Source: Sphingomonas sp. PP-CE-1G-424
GTDB lineage: Bacteria > Pseudomonadota > Alphaproteobacteria > Sphingomonadales > Sphingomonadaceae
Assembly (NCBI RefSeq): GCF_004341085.1
Contig: NZ_SLXW01000004.1
Coordinates: forward strand, 248,001 to 312,000
DNA: 64,000 nt
Reading direction: 5' to 3'
Below, one piece after another: positions 47,955 to 56,944 of this stretch; position 1 is the stretch's first letter, and every line of letters begins with the position of its first letter. The position numbers and the translations under genes were made by a program. The notes beneath the pieces were generated by a model. The model searched no databases, was not told where the DNA came from, and was given only the letters and a program-made list of their open reading frames with translations.

Positions 47955-48482
47955 TCAGGCCGCCCACTTCGCCAGCCAGTCGGCCAAGGCCTGCGGCCCC
48001 ATCGACCGGGCGTCCGCCAGTTCGGTCTCATGCCCGGCATTCAACAGCTTGTTGGTCCGCGGATCGACCACCAGCACCGCAGGCACGCCCTTCAGGCGGC
48101 CCTTGATCCCGTAACCTGCCGCGATCTGCCCGTTCTTGTCGAAGCGGCCGATGTCGACCGTCACGACGACGAACTTGCTGTCCACGAAGCGCTTCATCTC
48201 GGGCAGGTCGATCGTCCCCGCCAGCAGGCGGCAATCAAGGCACCAGTTGCCGCCGAGATCGATCAGCAACCGCTTGTGCGTCTTCAGTGCGCGCGCACGT
48301 GCCGCCGCAACCTGCGCATTGGCATTGGCCGCCTCGTCATACGGCAGCGGCAAGGGCTGGGGCAGCTTGTCGAAGCTCGCCGTATTGACGTGCGGCGCCG
48401 CGACCTTCGCGCGCGGTGCCGCCGGTGCGGCCACCGCGGTGGCGAGCAGGGCGAGGGCGGCGATACGGCTCATCGACATCAT
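47955..48482 (-). CDS. Exported thioredoxin-like protein
   Basis: The 175-residue product has a signal peptide (ALALLATAVAAPAAPRA) and a thioredoxin-fold domain with LLIDLGGNWCLDCRLLAG, the CxxC active site (CLDC) and the cis-Pro in LKGVPAVLVVDP. It resembles DsbD-C-like or TlpA-like periplasmic thiol proteins. Its start overlaps the end of the helicase gene by 4 bases, so the two are coupled although they act in different compartments. Confidence 0.88.
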   Translation of the reverse strand: MMSMSRIAALALLATAVAAPAAPRAKVAAPHVNTASFDKLPQPLPLPYDEAANANAQVAAARARALKTHKRLLIDLGGNWCLDCRLLAGTIDLPEMKRFVDSKFVVVTVDIGRFDKNGQIAAGYGIKGRLKGVPAVLVVDPRTNKLLNAGHETELADARSMGPQALADWLAKWAA

Positions 48483-50185
48483 TCATATCCTCCGATTACG
48501 GCATTGAGGAAGCTCGGGAACGGCCCGTTCCAGCCATCTGCCGACGCATCGACGACCGGCTCGCGACGACTACGATTCGGTTCTGCCGGAATACGCTCTG
48601 ACCGGGCCGGTTCCGAACGCGCCGGGTCCGATCGCGCTGGCTCCGAACGAACAGCTTCGCTTCGAACGGGTTGCGAACGAACCGGCTCGGACTGAACAGG
48701 CGCGGCGCGAACCGGTTCCACATACTCCGGCTCGATCCGCGCAGGCTCGACCGGCACAGGCGCAACCCGCACCGTCTCCGCAACGCGCGGCGCAATCGCA
48801 GGCACTGGCTCGTCGATCGGCGTCCGCTCCCAGCGCGGCCGCTTCGCCACCACGACCGGCTCGGCCGCGGCCAGCACTTCGGCGACGATCGCGGGCGCGA
48901 CCGTGTCTTCGCGCGGTGCGCGGCGAGTCCGCGGCCGCTCGCGACCAGCCTCCTCCGCAACCGCGACCGGAGCGACATCCTCCGAACGTCCCCCGCGACG
49001 GCTCCGCGACCGATCGCGACGCGGCGCATCCTCTTCCGCGTCGACGGCAACCGACGCGATCTTCGGCTCGGCAACCTTCAGCCGTTCGATCGTCTGACCC
49101 GTCAACTTCTCGATATTGACGATATTCTCGGCATCGTCGGGCGCGACGAACGTGTACGCCGTCCCCGTCGCCCCGGCGCGACCCGTCCGACCGATCCGGT
49201 GGACGTAGTCGTCCGGGTGCCAAGGCGCGTCATAGTTGAACACCGTCGACACGCCCTTGATGTCGAGCCCGCGCGCGGCGACGTCCGAGGCAACGAGGAT
49301 AGTCACAGCGCCGGTCTTGAACAGCTCGAGCTCGGCCAGTCGCTGCGGCTGTTCCATGTCGCCGTGGATCTCGCCCGACTTGTAGCCCGCCTGCTTCAGC
49401 ACCTTGTTCAGGTCGCGCACCGTCGTCTTGCGGTTGCAGAAGATGATCGCGTTGGTGACCTCCTCCTGCGCGAGAATGCGGCGCAGCGTATCGCGCTTGG
49501 CGGTCTGGCTCGGGACCGGCACCAGATACTGCTTGATGTTGAGGTTGGTCGACGCCGGGCGCGACACCTCGATCGTCTTGGGATTGGTCAGGAACTTGTC
49601 CGCCAGCTTCTTGATCGGCGGCGGCATCGTCGCCGAGAACAGCAAAGTCTGGCGCTGTTTCGGCAGCTTGGTGCAGATTTCCTCGATGTCGGGAATGAAG
49701 CCCATGTCGAGCATCCGGTCCGCTTCGTCGATCACCAGCATCGAACAGCCGTTGAGCATGATCTTGCCGCGCCCGAACAGGTCCATCAGCCGGCCCGGGG
49801 TCGCGATCAGCACGTCGACACCCTTCTCCAGCGCCGCGAGCTGGTCGCCCATCGACACGCCACCGATCAGAAGCGCCATCGAGAGGTTCGAGTTGACGCC
49901 GTATTTCTCGAAATTCTCCGCCACCTGCGCGGCGAGTTCGCGCGTCGGCTCGAGGATCAGCGAGCGCGGCATCCGCGCGCGGCTGCGGCCATGCGCCAGG
50001 ATGTCGATCATCGGCAGCACGAACGACGCGGTCTTGCCGGTGCCCGTCTGGGCGATACCGATGATGTCGCGCATCATCAGCACCGACGGGATCGCGCCGG
50101 CCTGGATCGGGGTCGGCTCGGTATAGCCGGAGTCGGTGACTGCTTTCAGCAGTTCGTCGGAGAGGCCGAGATCGGCAAAACTCAT
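48479..50185 (-). CDS. DEAD-box RNA helicase with repetitive C-terminal tail
   Basis: The 568-residue product has the RhlE-type core: GYTEPTPIQAGAIPSVL (Q motif), AQTGTGKTAS, PTRELAAQ, VIDEADRML, FSATMPP and HRIGRTGRAG (core about 1-375). The tail (about 400-568) is rich in Arg, Glu and Pro, with near-repeats such as PVRSQPVRSEAVRSEPARS, and ends GWNGPFPSFLNAVIGGYE. Arg-rich tails help helicases bind RNA or ribosomes; here the repeats look prone to length change. I use the ATG at 50185, where the family's MSFADLGLSDELLKAV start is found. Confidence 0.93.
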   Translation of the reverse strand: MSFADLGLSDELLKAVTDSGYTEPTPIQAGAIPSVLMMRDIIGIAQTGTGKTASFVLPMIDILAHGRSRARMPRSLILEPTRELAAQVAENFEKYGVNSNLSMALLIGGVSMGDQLAALEKGVDVLIATPGRLMDLFGRGKIMLNGCSMLVIDEADRMLDMGFIPDIEEICTKLPKQRQTLLFSATMPPPIKKLADKFLTNPKTIEVSRPASTNLNIKQYLVPVPSQTAKRDTLRRILAQEEVTNAIIFCNRKTTVRDLNKVLKQAGYKSGEIHGDMEQPQRLAELELFKTGAVTILVASDVAARGLDIKGVSTVFNYDAPWHPDDYVHRIGRTGRAGATGTAYTFVAPDDAENIVNIEKLTGQTIERLKVAEPKIASVAVDAEEDAPRRDRSRSRRGGRSEDVAPVAVAEEAGRERPRTRRAPREDTVAPAIVAEVLAAAEPVVVAKRPRWERTPIDEPVPAIAPRVAETVRVAPVPVEPARIEPEYVEPVRAAPVQSEPVRSQPVRSEAVRSEPARSDPARSEPARSERIPAEPNRSRREPVVDASADGWNGPFPSFLNAVIGGYE

Positions 50186-50326
50186 GCAAATGTCCGGTAA
50201 ATGGAGGGTGAAATGCACTGCCCTCAAGCGTTTTTGCGCTCGCCGATTTAGCGACAAATGTCAAGGAAACGCGGTGAAACGAGGGTGGGGAGGGGGCGGC
50301 GGGCGGCGTATTTCCGCAAAAACCCC

Positions 50327-50407
50327 CGTCATCCCGACGAAAGTCAGGATCCAGAGCAAAGCGGCGTACGGTCAGTTACTCTGGATCCTGACTTTCGTCA
50401 GGATGAC
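50327..50407. repeat. Inverted-repeat element, family D (copy 4)
   Basis: CATCCCGACGAAAGTCAGGA left and GTCAGGATGAC-type inverse right, framing about 35 bp, between the helicase promoter region and the next minus-strand gene. Confidence 0.85.
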
Positions 50408-50459
50408 GGAGCGAGGTTAGACTGCGTTCGCCACGCACGCGGCTGGCCGGCCTCCGCTA

Positions 50460-50936
50460 CTATTTCGGCCGCAAACTCTTGAACCCATCGATCTCGCACC
50501 GCGCGCCCGATCGCATCCGGATCGCATCGCGCGCCTTGCAGACCATCCCGTCGGGCCCCGGTCTCAGATAGAAGCCCGAATAATAATCGAGTGGCCGGCA
50601 ATCGCCATCGAGCCGCGCGCGCAGTCTCGTCTGGTCGGCCATCAGCAGATCGAGCGCGCCGTCCTTGTTCAGCATCGCCCCGGCGATCTCGGCCACCGCG
50701 ATGCATTTGGGGCCCTTGTGCTCCTTCCATTCGGTCGACCGGTCGACCGTCCGCATCGTCGTCCGGTTCATCCGGGGCACGCGGATGATGATGCGCTCGT
50801 GGATCGAGATCTGCGCGATCTGAAGACGGGACACACGGGTCTGCACCGGGCGCACAGGCGTGTCCCGCGTTGCGGCCGCAGCGGCGGCGGGGCCTGCTAG
50901 CGCAAGCAGGGTGGCGGGAATCGCGAAGTGGATCAT
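50460..50936 (-). CDS. Exported protein of unknown function
   Basis: The 158-residue product has a signal peptide (IPATLLALAGPAAAAAA). The mature part has a basic, Arg-rich stretch (SIHERIIIRVPRMNRTTMRT) and conserved cysteines in GPKCIAVAEIAGAM, GDCRPLDYYSGFY, MVCKARD and ARCEIDGF, which may form two disulfides. I recognise it only as a Sphingomonad-type hypothetical. It is divergent from the FAD-oxidase gene. Confidence 0.72.
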   Translation of the reverse strand: MIHFAIPATLLALAGPAAAAAATRDTPVRPVQTRVSRLQIAQISIHERIIIRVPRMNRTTMRTVDRSTEWKEHKGPKCIAVAEIAGAMLNKDGALDLLMADQTRLRARLDGDCRPLDYYSGFYLRPGPDGMVCKARDAIRMRSGARCEIDGFKSLRPK

Positions 50937-51046
50937 GATGCTGTCGTAACCGTTAGGGCCGATCGTTGAACGCGCGATGAATTTTGTCTAGCGCGTGGAC
51001 TGTGGCTATTTTTCCGACAGCAACCCTGACCCCTTCGCAAGCCGCC

Positions 51047-52474
51047 ATGCTCGACTCGCTCAGCGCGTGTCTGGACGCAAAGGCGATCGTCACCGACGCC
51101 ACCGATATCGACCCATGGCTGCACGACTGGCGCGGCCGCTTTCACGGCGTCGCGCCGGCGCTGCTCGCACCAACCTCGACCGCCGAGGTCGCGCTGATCG
51201 TCAAGGCGGCCGCCGAGCACCGCGTGCCGCTCGTCGCGCAAGGCGGCAACACCTCGATGGTCGGCGGCGCGACCGCTCCCGCCGACGGCAGCGCGTTGAT
51301 CCTGTCGCTGCGCCGGATGAACTGCATCCGCAGCCTCGACGCCGATGCCGGTCTCGCCATCGCCGAGGCCGGCGTGATCCTCGCCGACCTCGAAGGCGCC
51401 GCGCAAGGGCAGGGATGGCGCTTCCCGCTGACGCTCGGCGCGCGTGGCACGGCGACGATCGGCGGGCTAGTCTCGACCAACGCCGGTGGCACGCAGGTGC
51501 TCAAGTTCGGCACCATGCGCGGCCTCGTCGCAGGCGTCGAAGCGGTGCTCGCCGACGGGACGATCTACGACGGCCTGTCCGCGCTCAAGAAGGACAATCG
51601 CGGCTACGATCTCGACCAGCTCTTCATCGGCGCAGAGGGCACGCTGGCGATCGTCACCGCCGCCACGCTACGCCTGGCCCCCGCAATCGCAGCGCGTGGC
51701 ACGGCGTGGGTCGGCATCGGCTCGCCCCAGGCGGCACTCAAACTCCTGCGCACGATGCAGGCGAGGACCGATGCGATCGAGAGCTTCGAAATCCTCCCCG
51801 CCGAGTCGCTCGACGCCGCCATCGCGCACCTCCCCAGCGCCCGCGCGCCGCTCGCCGGCCACCACCCCTGGCACCTCCTGATCGAGGCAACCTCGGCCAC
51901 CACCGAAGGCGAATCCCCCACCGCGCTACTCGAGCGCCTGCTCGGCAAAGCGCTCGAGGACGGCGCGATCGAAGACGCGACGATCGCCACCAGCGAAGCC
52001 CAGTCCACCGCGTTCTGGCTGCTCCGCGACTCGCTCTCCGCCGCCGAACGCGCGCTCGGCCCCGCAACGCAGCACGACATTTCGATCCCCGTCGAGACGA
52101 TGCCACGCTTCATGATCGAGGCGGCGGCGGCGTGCGACGCGCGCTTCCCCGGCACGCACGCAAGCGGCTTCGGCCATCTCGGCGACGGCAACGTCCATTT
52201 CCACGTCCGCGCCGCGCCCGGCACCGACCCTTCGCACTGGTATGCCGAGGACGCGCCGGTCGTCACCCGCTTCGTCGGCGACCTCGTCACGGCGGCCGGT
52301 GGCTCGATCTCGGCGGAGCACGGCATCGGCCAGATGAAGCGCGACGAACTCGAACGCCTCTCGTCGCCCGCGCGTATGACCGCGCTCAGGGCGATCAAGT
52401 CCGCGCTCGATCCGCTCGGCATCCTCAACCCCGGCAAGCTCGTCACACTTGCACGCCCGCCCGGCGCACCATAG
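51047..52474 (+). CDS. FAD-linked oxidase, GlcD / D-2-hydroxyacid dehydrogenase type
   Basis: The product (475 residues from the ATG at 51047) has a PCMH-type FAD domain: VPLVAQGGNTSMVGGATAPA and LTLGARGTATIGGLVSTNAG (about 70-150), then FIGAEGTLAIVTAATLRL. The C-terminal FAD-oxidase_C domain has GFGHLGDGNVHFHVRA (His ligands of the active site) and SAEHGIGQMKRDEL. These are typical of D-lactate or D-2-hydroxyglutarate dehydrogenases. The start is unsure: in-frame TTG at 50984 and GTG at 51002 are possible. Confidence 0.9.
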   Translation: MLDSLSACLDAKAIVTDATDIDPWLHDWRGRFHGVAPALLAPTSTAEVALIVKAAAEHRVPLVAQGGNTSMVGGATAPADGSALILSLRRMNCIRSLDADAGLAIAEAGVILADLEGAAQGQGWRFPLTLGARGTATIGGLVSTNAGGTQVLKFGTMRGLVAGVEAVLADGTIYDGLSALKKDNRGYDLDQLFIGAEGTLAIVTAATLRLAPAIAARGTAWVGIGSPQAALKLLRTMQARTDAIESFEILPAESLDAAIAHLPSARAPLAGHHPWHLLIEATSATTEGESPTALLERLLGKALEDGAIEDATIATSEAQSTAFWLLRDSLSAAERALGPATQHDISIPVETMPRFMIEAAAACDARFPGTHASGFGHLGDGNVHFHVRAAPGTDPSHWYAEDAPVVTRFVGDLVTAAGGSISAEHGIGQMKRDELERLSSPARMTALRAIKSALDPLGILNPGKLVTLARPPGAP

Positions 52475-52536
52475 AGCCTCGCCCCAATCGGTGGCATGAG
52501 CCACCGGCATTTCGACCGACCGATCCGGAGAGTAAC

Positions 52537-53319
52537 ATGGCCAGCACCGCCCAGCTTCCGCTTTTCTATAATGGCCTCGAGCCGCTTTCGAGCGACACGC
52601 ACGCGAACTACAAGGTCCGCCCGCAGGACAGCGCGCCGTTCCTGGTCGGCCAGCACGCGATCCCGATCACCGTCGACGAGTTTCCGCTGGTCCAGCGCCA
52701 CATGCCGATCGTCTTCTCGGTCGGCGACGACGCGATCCCGCTCGCGCTGATGGGCCTGAACGAGGGCGTCAACGTGTTCGTCGGCGACGACGGCAAGCTG
52801 ACCGAGAACACGTTCTACGTGCCCGCGTATGTCCGCCGCTACCCGTACATGCTCGCCCGGCTGCACCCCGAGGCACAGGAGCTGTCGCTCTGCTTCGACC
52901 CCACCTCGCAGGCGATCGGTGATTTCGAGGACGGCGATGCGCTGTTCGAGAACGGCCAGCCGACCGAGCTGACCAAGAACATCCTCGGCTTCAACGAGTC
53001 GTTCGAACAGGCCGGCGCGCGCACGCAGAACTTCATGAACGAGCTGCGCGAGCTCGAGCTGCTGATGGACGGCGAAGTCACGATCCAGCCTGAAGGTGCG
53101 GACCAGCCGTTCGTCTATCGCGGCTTCCAGATGATCAACGAGGAAAAGCTGATCGACCTGCGCGGCGATGCGCTGCGCAAGATGAGCAAGTCGGGCATGC
53201 TGCCGTTGCTGTATGCGCACCTGTTCTCGCTGTCGCTGATGCGCGACATCTTCGCGCGGCAGGCCCAGCTCGGCCAGACCCCGCAGCCGCAGATGGCCGC
53301 ACCGCAGTTCAACGTCTGA
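52537..53319 (+). CDS. SapC family protein
   Basis: The 260-residue product matches SapC: LFYNGLEPLSSDTHANYKVR at the start, PITVDEFPLVQRHMPIVFSV, PLALMGLNEGVNVFVGDDGK, VPAYVRRYPYMLARL and CFDPTSQAI. SapC was named from Campylobacter S-layer loci, but the family in alphaproteobacteria is of unknown role. It begins 62 bases after the oxidase gene. A near-perfect hairpin lies 11 bases past its stop. Confidence 0.92.
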   Translation: MASTAQLPLFYNGLEPLSSDTHANYKVRPQDSAPFLVGQHAIPITVDEFPLVQRHMPIVFSVGDDAIPLALMGLNEGVNVFVGDDGKLTENTFYVPAYVRRYPYMLARLHPEAQELSLCFDPTSQAIGDFEDGDALFENGQPTELTKNILGFNESFEQAGARTQNFMNELRELELLMDGEVTIQPEGADQPFVYRGFQMINEEKLIDLRGDALRKMSKSGMLPLLYAHLFSLSLMRDIFARQAQLGQTPQPQMAAPQFNV

Positions 53320-53330
53320 GGCTTTCCCAC

Positions 53331-53371
53331 GAGGACGACCCGTGGCGTGCAGTGCGCTACGGGTCGTCCTC
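53331..53371 (+). terminator. Inverted repeat after sapC
   Basis: GAGGACGACCCGT and ACGGGTCGTCCTC form a perfect 13-bp stem with a 15-base loop. No T-run; likely transcription end for sapC. Confidence 0.65.
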
Positions 53372-53473
53372 AATACCGGTGCCGTACCGCCCCGACGGCA
53401 GCTCTATGAGGGTGCCGCTCGACGCCGGACGTACGGATTTAGCAAAATTATTTGCAGTGCGGTGCAACAAGGG

Positions 53474-53504
53474 TTGAACCAAATCGGCGCTCACCCATTT
53501 AGAT
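53474..53504 (+). promoter_or_regulatory. Candidate sigma-70 promoter of small RNA
   Basis: TTGAAC (53474-53479) and TTTAGAT (53498-53504) are 18 bases apart and lie right upstream of the first hairpin at 53508. The region is less GC-rich than its surroundings. Assigned by pattern and spacing only. Confidence 0.45.
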
Positions 53505-53507
53505 CCT

Positions 53508-53616
53508 GTACGGCATCGTGTCCCCCCCCTTTCGCGGCGCCGTACGGGACGCTTCTAGCGTCCCTCCTCCCTGAACCTAGGCCACTCCGTGCGACATGCA
53601 CGGGGTGGTTTTTTTT
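53508..53616 (+). ncRNA. Candidate trans-acting small RNA with CCUCCUCCC motif
   Basis: Three hairpins in a row without a reading frame: GTACGGC/GCCGTAC (53508-53514 with 53539-53545, C-rich loop of eight C), GGGACGC/GCGTCCC (53546-53564, loop TTCTA) and CCACTCCGTGC/GCACGGGGTGG (53582-53608) followed by eight T. The motif CCTCCTCCC at 53563-53571 sits at the end of hairpin 2 and in the linker. It is complementary to a Shine-Dalgarno sequence and is the mark of several alphaproteobacterial sRNA families (CUCCUCCC or cuckoo RNAs, alpha-r14). A cis role as leader of the antiporter gene is possible, since that gene starts 52 bases later. Confidence 0.65.
53582..53616 (+). terminator. Strong rho-independent terminator
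   Basis: CCACTCCGTGC, loop GACAT, GCACGGGGTGG, eight T: an 11-bp stem with one G-T pair. It ends the candidate small RNA. Confidence 0.9.
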
Positions 53617-53667
53617 GGCCTGCGCGATGCGGCGGGCCCGTCCTCTCCTCCCACCCGTTGCGTGCCC

Positions 53668-55215
53668 GTGGAAGTATTCGAAAGTCTCGACGTCATCCTG
53701 CTCGCCGCGCTGGTCCTGCTGGTCCTCGCGCGTAAGTTGAACGTGCCCTATCCGACCCTGCTGGCGGCGGCCGGGATCGGCTTTGCCGCGTTGCCGTTCG
53801 CGCCGAAGATCACGGTCGAGCCGCATCTGGCGCTGGCGTTGTTCATCGCCCCCGCGCTGCTGTACGCCGCCTATTATACCAGCCCACGCGCGTTGCGGCG
53901 ACACTGGTTCCCGCTGCTCAGCCTCGCGGTGTTCGCGGTACTCGTCACGGCGTCAGCGGTCGCGCTGGTCGGCGTGACGCTGGGCGGATTGCCGCTCGCC
54001 GCCGCGTTCGCGCTGGGCGCGATCGTTGCACCACCCGATGCTGCCGCCTCGGAAGCGGTGCTTGGCGAGGTCGGCATCCCGCGCCGCGGCCTGTTGCTGC
54101 TCCAGGGCGAGAGCCTGCTCAACGACGCCACCGCGCTGCTGCTGTTCGGGCTAGCGGTGGCGTTCGCGACGCACTCGGATACGCCGGTGACCCCGCTCGC
54201 GCTCGCCGCCGCGGTGCCGGGTGGAATCGTGTTCGGGGCCATTGCCTCGTGGCTCTACCTCCGCATCGCGCCTCTGTTCGCAGGCACGCTGGGAGCCAGC
54301 CTCGCCGATTTCGCGGTGACGTTCGGAATCTGGCTGCTCGCCGAGCGGCTGCACATCTCGCCGGTACTCGCGGTCGTCACGTTCGGGATGATCGTCTCGC
54401 AGCGCCGCCCGATCGTCCAGCCTGCACGCGACCGGTTGCAGGGGGCGGCAGTGTGGTCGGCGGCAGTGCTCGTCCTCAACATCATCGCGTTCGCGCTGAT
54501 GGGGCTGCAATCGCGCGACGTGCTCGTCGGTCTGCCCGCCGCCGAGCGCTGGCCGGCGATCGGGTTCGCCGCCGCGGTGCTGGCGACCGTACTCGTCACG
54601 CGCATAGCGTGGGTATTCTTTGTGCGGTTTGTCGAGGGCGTGATCGCCAGCCGCTACGCGCCGTCTTGGCTGCCCAAGCCGCCACCGTGGAATGCGTCGA
54701 TCATCCTGTCCTGGTCGGGCATGCGCGGCCTGCTGACGCTCGCGACCGCGTTCGCGCTGCCACGATCGGTGCCGGGCCGCGACCTGATCGTGCTCGCCGC
54801 GTTCGGCGTCGTGATCGGCACGCTCGTGCTGCAAGGGCTCACGCTCGGCCCGCTGATCCGCCGTCTCGATCTTGGCGCAGACACGGGGCTCGCCGACGAG
54901 ATCGCCCCCGCGCGCAAGCGGCTGATCGACGCTGGCCTTGCGGTGCTGCCCGCGCGCGAAGGCAAGGCGGCGGATGCGCTACGCTTCCGCTACGGCGCGG
55001 CAGGCAAGGTCACCGCTGAGGCCGAAGATCCACAGGCGACCTCGGAATTCGACGAACTCCACCTCGAGATGATCGCCTGCCAGCGCGCCGTGCTCCACGA
55101 GATGCGCGACAAGGGCGAGGTGGCCGAGGACGTCTATCGCCGCCTCCAGGAAGAACTCGACTGGGCGGAAGTCGACGCGCGCGCGTTCGGAGACAACATC
55201 CTCACCGCCACCTGA
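53668..55215 (+). CDS. Cation/proton antiporter, NhaP (CPA1) type
   Basis: The product of about 515 residues has 12 or so membrane helices, GAIVAPPDAAASEAVL and LLLLQGESLLNDATALLLF (ND motif in the ion-binding helix), and LSWSGMRGLLTLATAFALP, all typical of CPA1 Na+/H+ exchangers. A soluble C-terminal part of about 110 residues (LHLEMIACQRAVLHEMRDKG) may be regulatory. Start codon is uncertain: GTG at 53668 opens VEVFESLDVILLAALVLL, and GTG at 53662 is also in frame. The small RNA and terminator lie directly upstream. Confidence 0.9.
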   Translation: MEVFESLDVILLAALVLLVLARKLNVPYPTLLAAAGIGFAALPFAPKITVEPHLALALFIAPALLYAAYYTSPRALRRHWFPLLSLAVFAVLVTASAVALVGVTLGGLPLAAAFALGAIVAPPDAAASEAVLGEVGIPRRGLLLLQGESLLNDATALLLFGLAVAFATHSDTPVTPLALAAAVPGGIVFGAIASWLYLRIAPLFAGTLGASLADFAVTFGIWLLAERLHISPVLAVVTFGMIVSQRRPIVQPARDRLQGAAVWSAAVLVLNIIAFALMGLQSRDVLVGLPAAERWPAIGFAAAVLATVLVTRIAWVFFVRFVEGVIASRYAPSWLPKPPPWNASIILSWSGMRGLLTLATAFALPRSVPGRDLIVLAAFGVVIGTLVLQGLTLGPLIRRLDLGADTGLADEIAPARKRLIDAGLAVLPAREGKAADALRFRYGAAGKVTAEAEDPQATSEFDELHLEMIACQRAVLHEMRDKGEVAEDVYRRLQEELDWAEVDARAFGDNILTAT

Positions 55216-55312
55216 AAGGGGCGACCTGGACGCGAGCGCGGAACATCGGCACGCGCTACGCTGTTTGAGAGAACCACCGTAGAAAGGGTCGATCCATGCC
55301 AAAGGCGTCTTC

Positions 55313-56812
55313 GTGAGCAAATCCGTCAAGCCCGCCCCGCCGACGACGCTCGTGATCTTCGGCGCCTTTGGTGACCTGACCCGCCGCCTGCTGATGCCGG
55401 CGCTGATCAACATGACCCGGCTCGGGCTGGTCGGTAACGATTTCCACGTGCTCGGCGTCGGCATCGACGAAGGGAACGACCAGTCGTTGCGCGAGGCACT
55501 CGGCACTTTCGACGCGAAGGGCGGCGAGGGGGCCGGCGAAAAAGGCGACGCCTGGGCGCGGCTCAAGGACCGAGTCGGCTATCTCCAAGGCGATTTCACC
55601 AAGGACGACGTCTTCGAGCAACTCAAGGCCCGGGTGAACGGCAACGTCGCGTTCTACTTCGCGGTGCCCGCGAAGTTCTTCGGCACGATCGTCGAAAAGC
55701 TCGCCGACCACGGCCTGATGGCGGAAGCGCCGCACGCTTTCCGCCGGATCGCGATCGAGAAGCCATTCGGGCACGACCTGGCCTCCGCGCAGGCGCTCAA
55801 CGCGCGCATCCTGTCGAAGGTCGGCGAAGCGCAGGTCTACCGGATCGACCATTTCCTCGGCAAGGAAACGGTTCAGAACATCATGACCGCGCGGTTCGCG
55901 AACATGATGATCGAGCGCGTCTGGAATTCGGATTGCATCGCGCACGTCCAGATCACCGCCGCCGAGACGGTCGACGTCGGCACCCGCGGCAAATTCTACG
56001 ACGGCACCGGCGCGCTGCGCGATATGGTTCCCAACCACCTGTTCCAGCTGCTCGCCATGGTCGCGATGGAGCCGCCCGCGAGCTTCGATGCCGAAGCGAT
56101 CCGCAACGAAAAGGGCAAGGTGCTCAAAGCCGTCCGCGTCTATTCGCCCGGCAAGGCGAAGCGCAACGGCGTCCGCGGCCAGTATACCGCCGGCAAGGTA
56201 AAAGGGGCCGACGTGCCCGCCTATACCGCCAGCCCTGACGTCGCGCCGGACAGCAAGACGGAAACCTATGTCGCGCTGAAGCTGATGGTCGACACGTGGC
56301 GTTGGGCGGGTGTGCCGTTCTACCTGCGCACCGGTAAGGCGATGACCTGCCGCGATACCGAGATCGCGATCACCTTCAAGCCGGTCCCGTTCGCGTCGTT
56401 CCCCGGTGCCGCCGCCGACATGCTGCCGCCCAACCGCCTGATCATCCAGATCCAGCCCGACGAGGGGCTGAGCATGGACATCAACATCAAACGCCCCGGC
56501 CTCGAAGTCGCGACCGCGCCGATCGCGCTCGATTTCCGCTATGCCGACGAATTCGATATCGGCCACCTGACCGGCTACGAGTCGCTGATCTACGACCTGT
56601 TCGTCGGCGACCAGACGCTGTTCCAACGTGCCGACGCGATCGAGGCGGGCTGGGCCGCGGTGCAGCCGTTCCTCGACCTCTGGGCGCATGATGCCGGGAT
56701 GCCGGAACTCTACGAGGCCGGCACGCTAGGCCCAGCCGCTGCGGACGCGCTCCTGGCGCACGACGACCACACGTGGCACGAACTCGCGCCGGCCGGGAAG
56801 ACGGTCCCCTGA
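55313..56812 (+). CDS. zwf: Glucose-6-phosphate 1-dehydrogenase
   Basis: Zwf oxidises glucose-6-phosphate to 6-phosphogluconolactone, the entry to the Entner-Doudoroff and pentose phosphate routes. The 499-residue product has TTLVIFGAFGDLTRRLLMPA (NADP-binding), IEKPFGHDL, YRIDHFLGKETVQNI (catalytic and substrate-binding residues) and FYLRTGKAM. GTG start at 55313. Other Entner-Doudoroff genes (pgl, edd, glk), often next to zwf in Sphingomonads, are not here; a repeat element follows the stop. Confidence 0.96.
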   Translation: MSKSVKPAPPTTLVIFGAFGDLTRRLLMPALINMTRLGLVGNDFHVLGVGIDEGNDQSLREALGTFDAKGGEGAGEKGDAWARLKDRVGYLQGDFTKDDVFEQLKARVNGNVAFYFAVPAKFFGTIVEKLADHGLMAEAPHAFRRIAIEKPFGHDLASAQALNARILSKVGEAQVYRIDHFLGKETVQNIMTARFANMMIERVWNSDCIAHVQITAAETVDVGTRGKFYDGTGALRDMVPNHLFQLLAMVAMEPPASFDAEAIRNEKGKVLKAVRVYSPGKAKRNGVRGQYTAGKVKGADVPAYTASPDVAPDSKTETYVALKLMVDTWRWAGVPFYLRTGKAMTCRDTEIAITFKPVPFASFPGAAADMLPPNRLIIQIQPDEGLSMDINIKRPGLEVATAPIALDFRYADEFDIGHLTGYESLIYDLFVGDQTLFQRADAIEAGWAAVQPFLDLWAHDAGMPELYEAGTLGPAAADALLAHDDHTWHELAPAGKTVP

Positions 56813-56814
56813 GT

Positions 56815-56919
56815 CCACCCCGGCGAAGGCCGGGGCCCAATTGGGGAACGTCGCTAACGAGGGACAGCGCTTCGTTATGCCGACCTTGCCAATTGGGCCC
56901 CGGCCTTCGCCGGGGTGGT
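56815..56919. repeat. REP-like inverted pair, family A (copy 8)
   Basis: CCCCGGCGAAGGCCGGGG and its inverse frame about 65 bp. Inner sides read GGGAACGTCGCTAACGAG on the left and CTTCGTTATGCCGACC on the right, themselves partly inverted. Confidence 0.9.
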
Positions 56920-56944
56920 ATGTTTAGTCACATGCGGTTCGTGC

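Noticed and set aside
54151..54834. A 227-residue Arg/His-rich minus-strand frame opposite the antiporter
   Set aside because: Antisense shadow of a membrane protein gene; composition is typical of such shadows.
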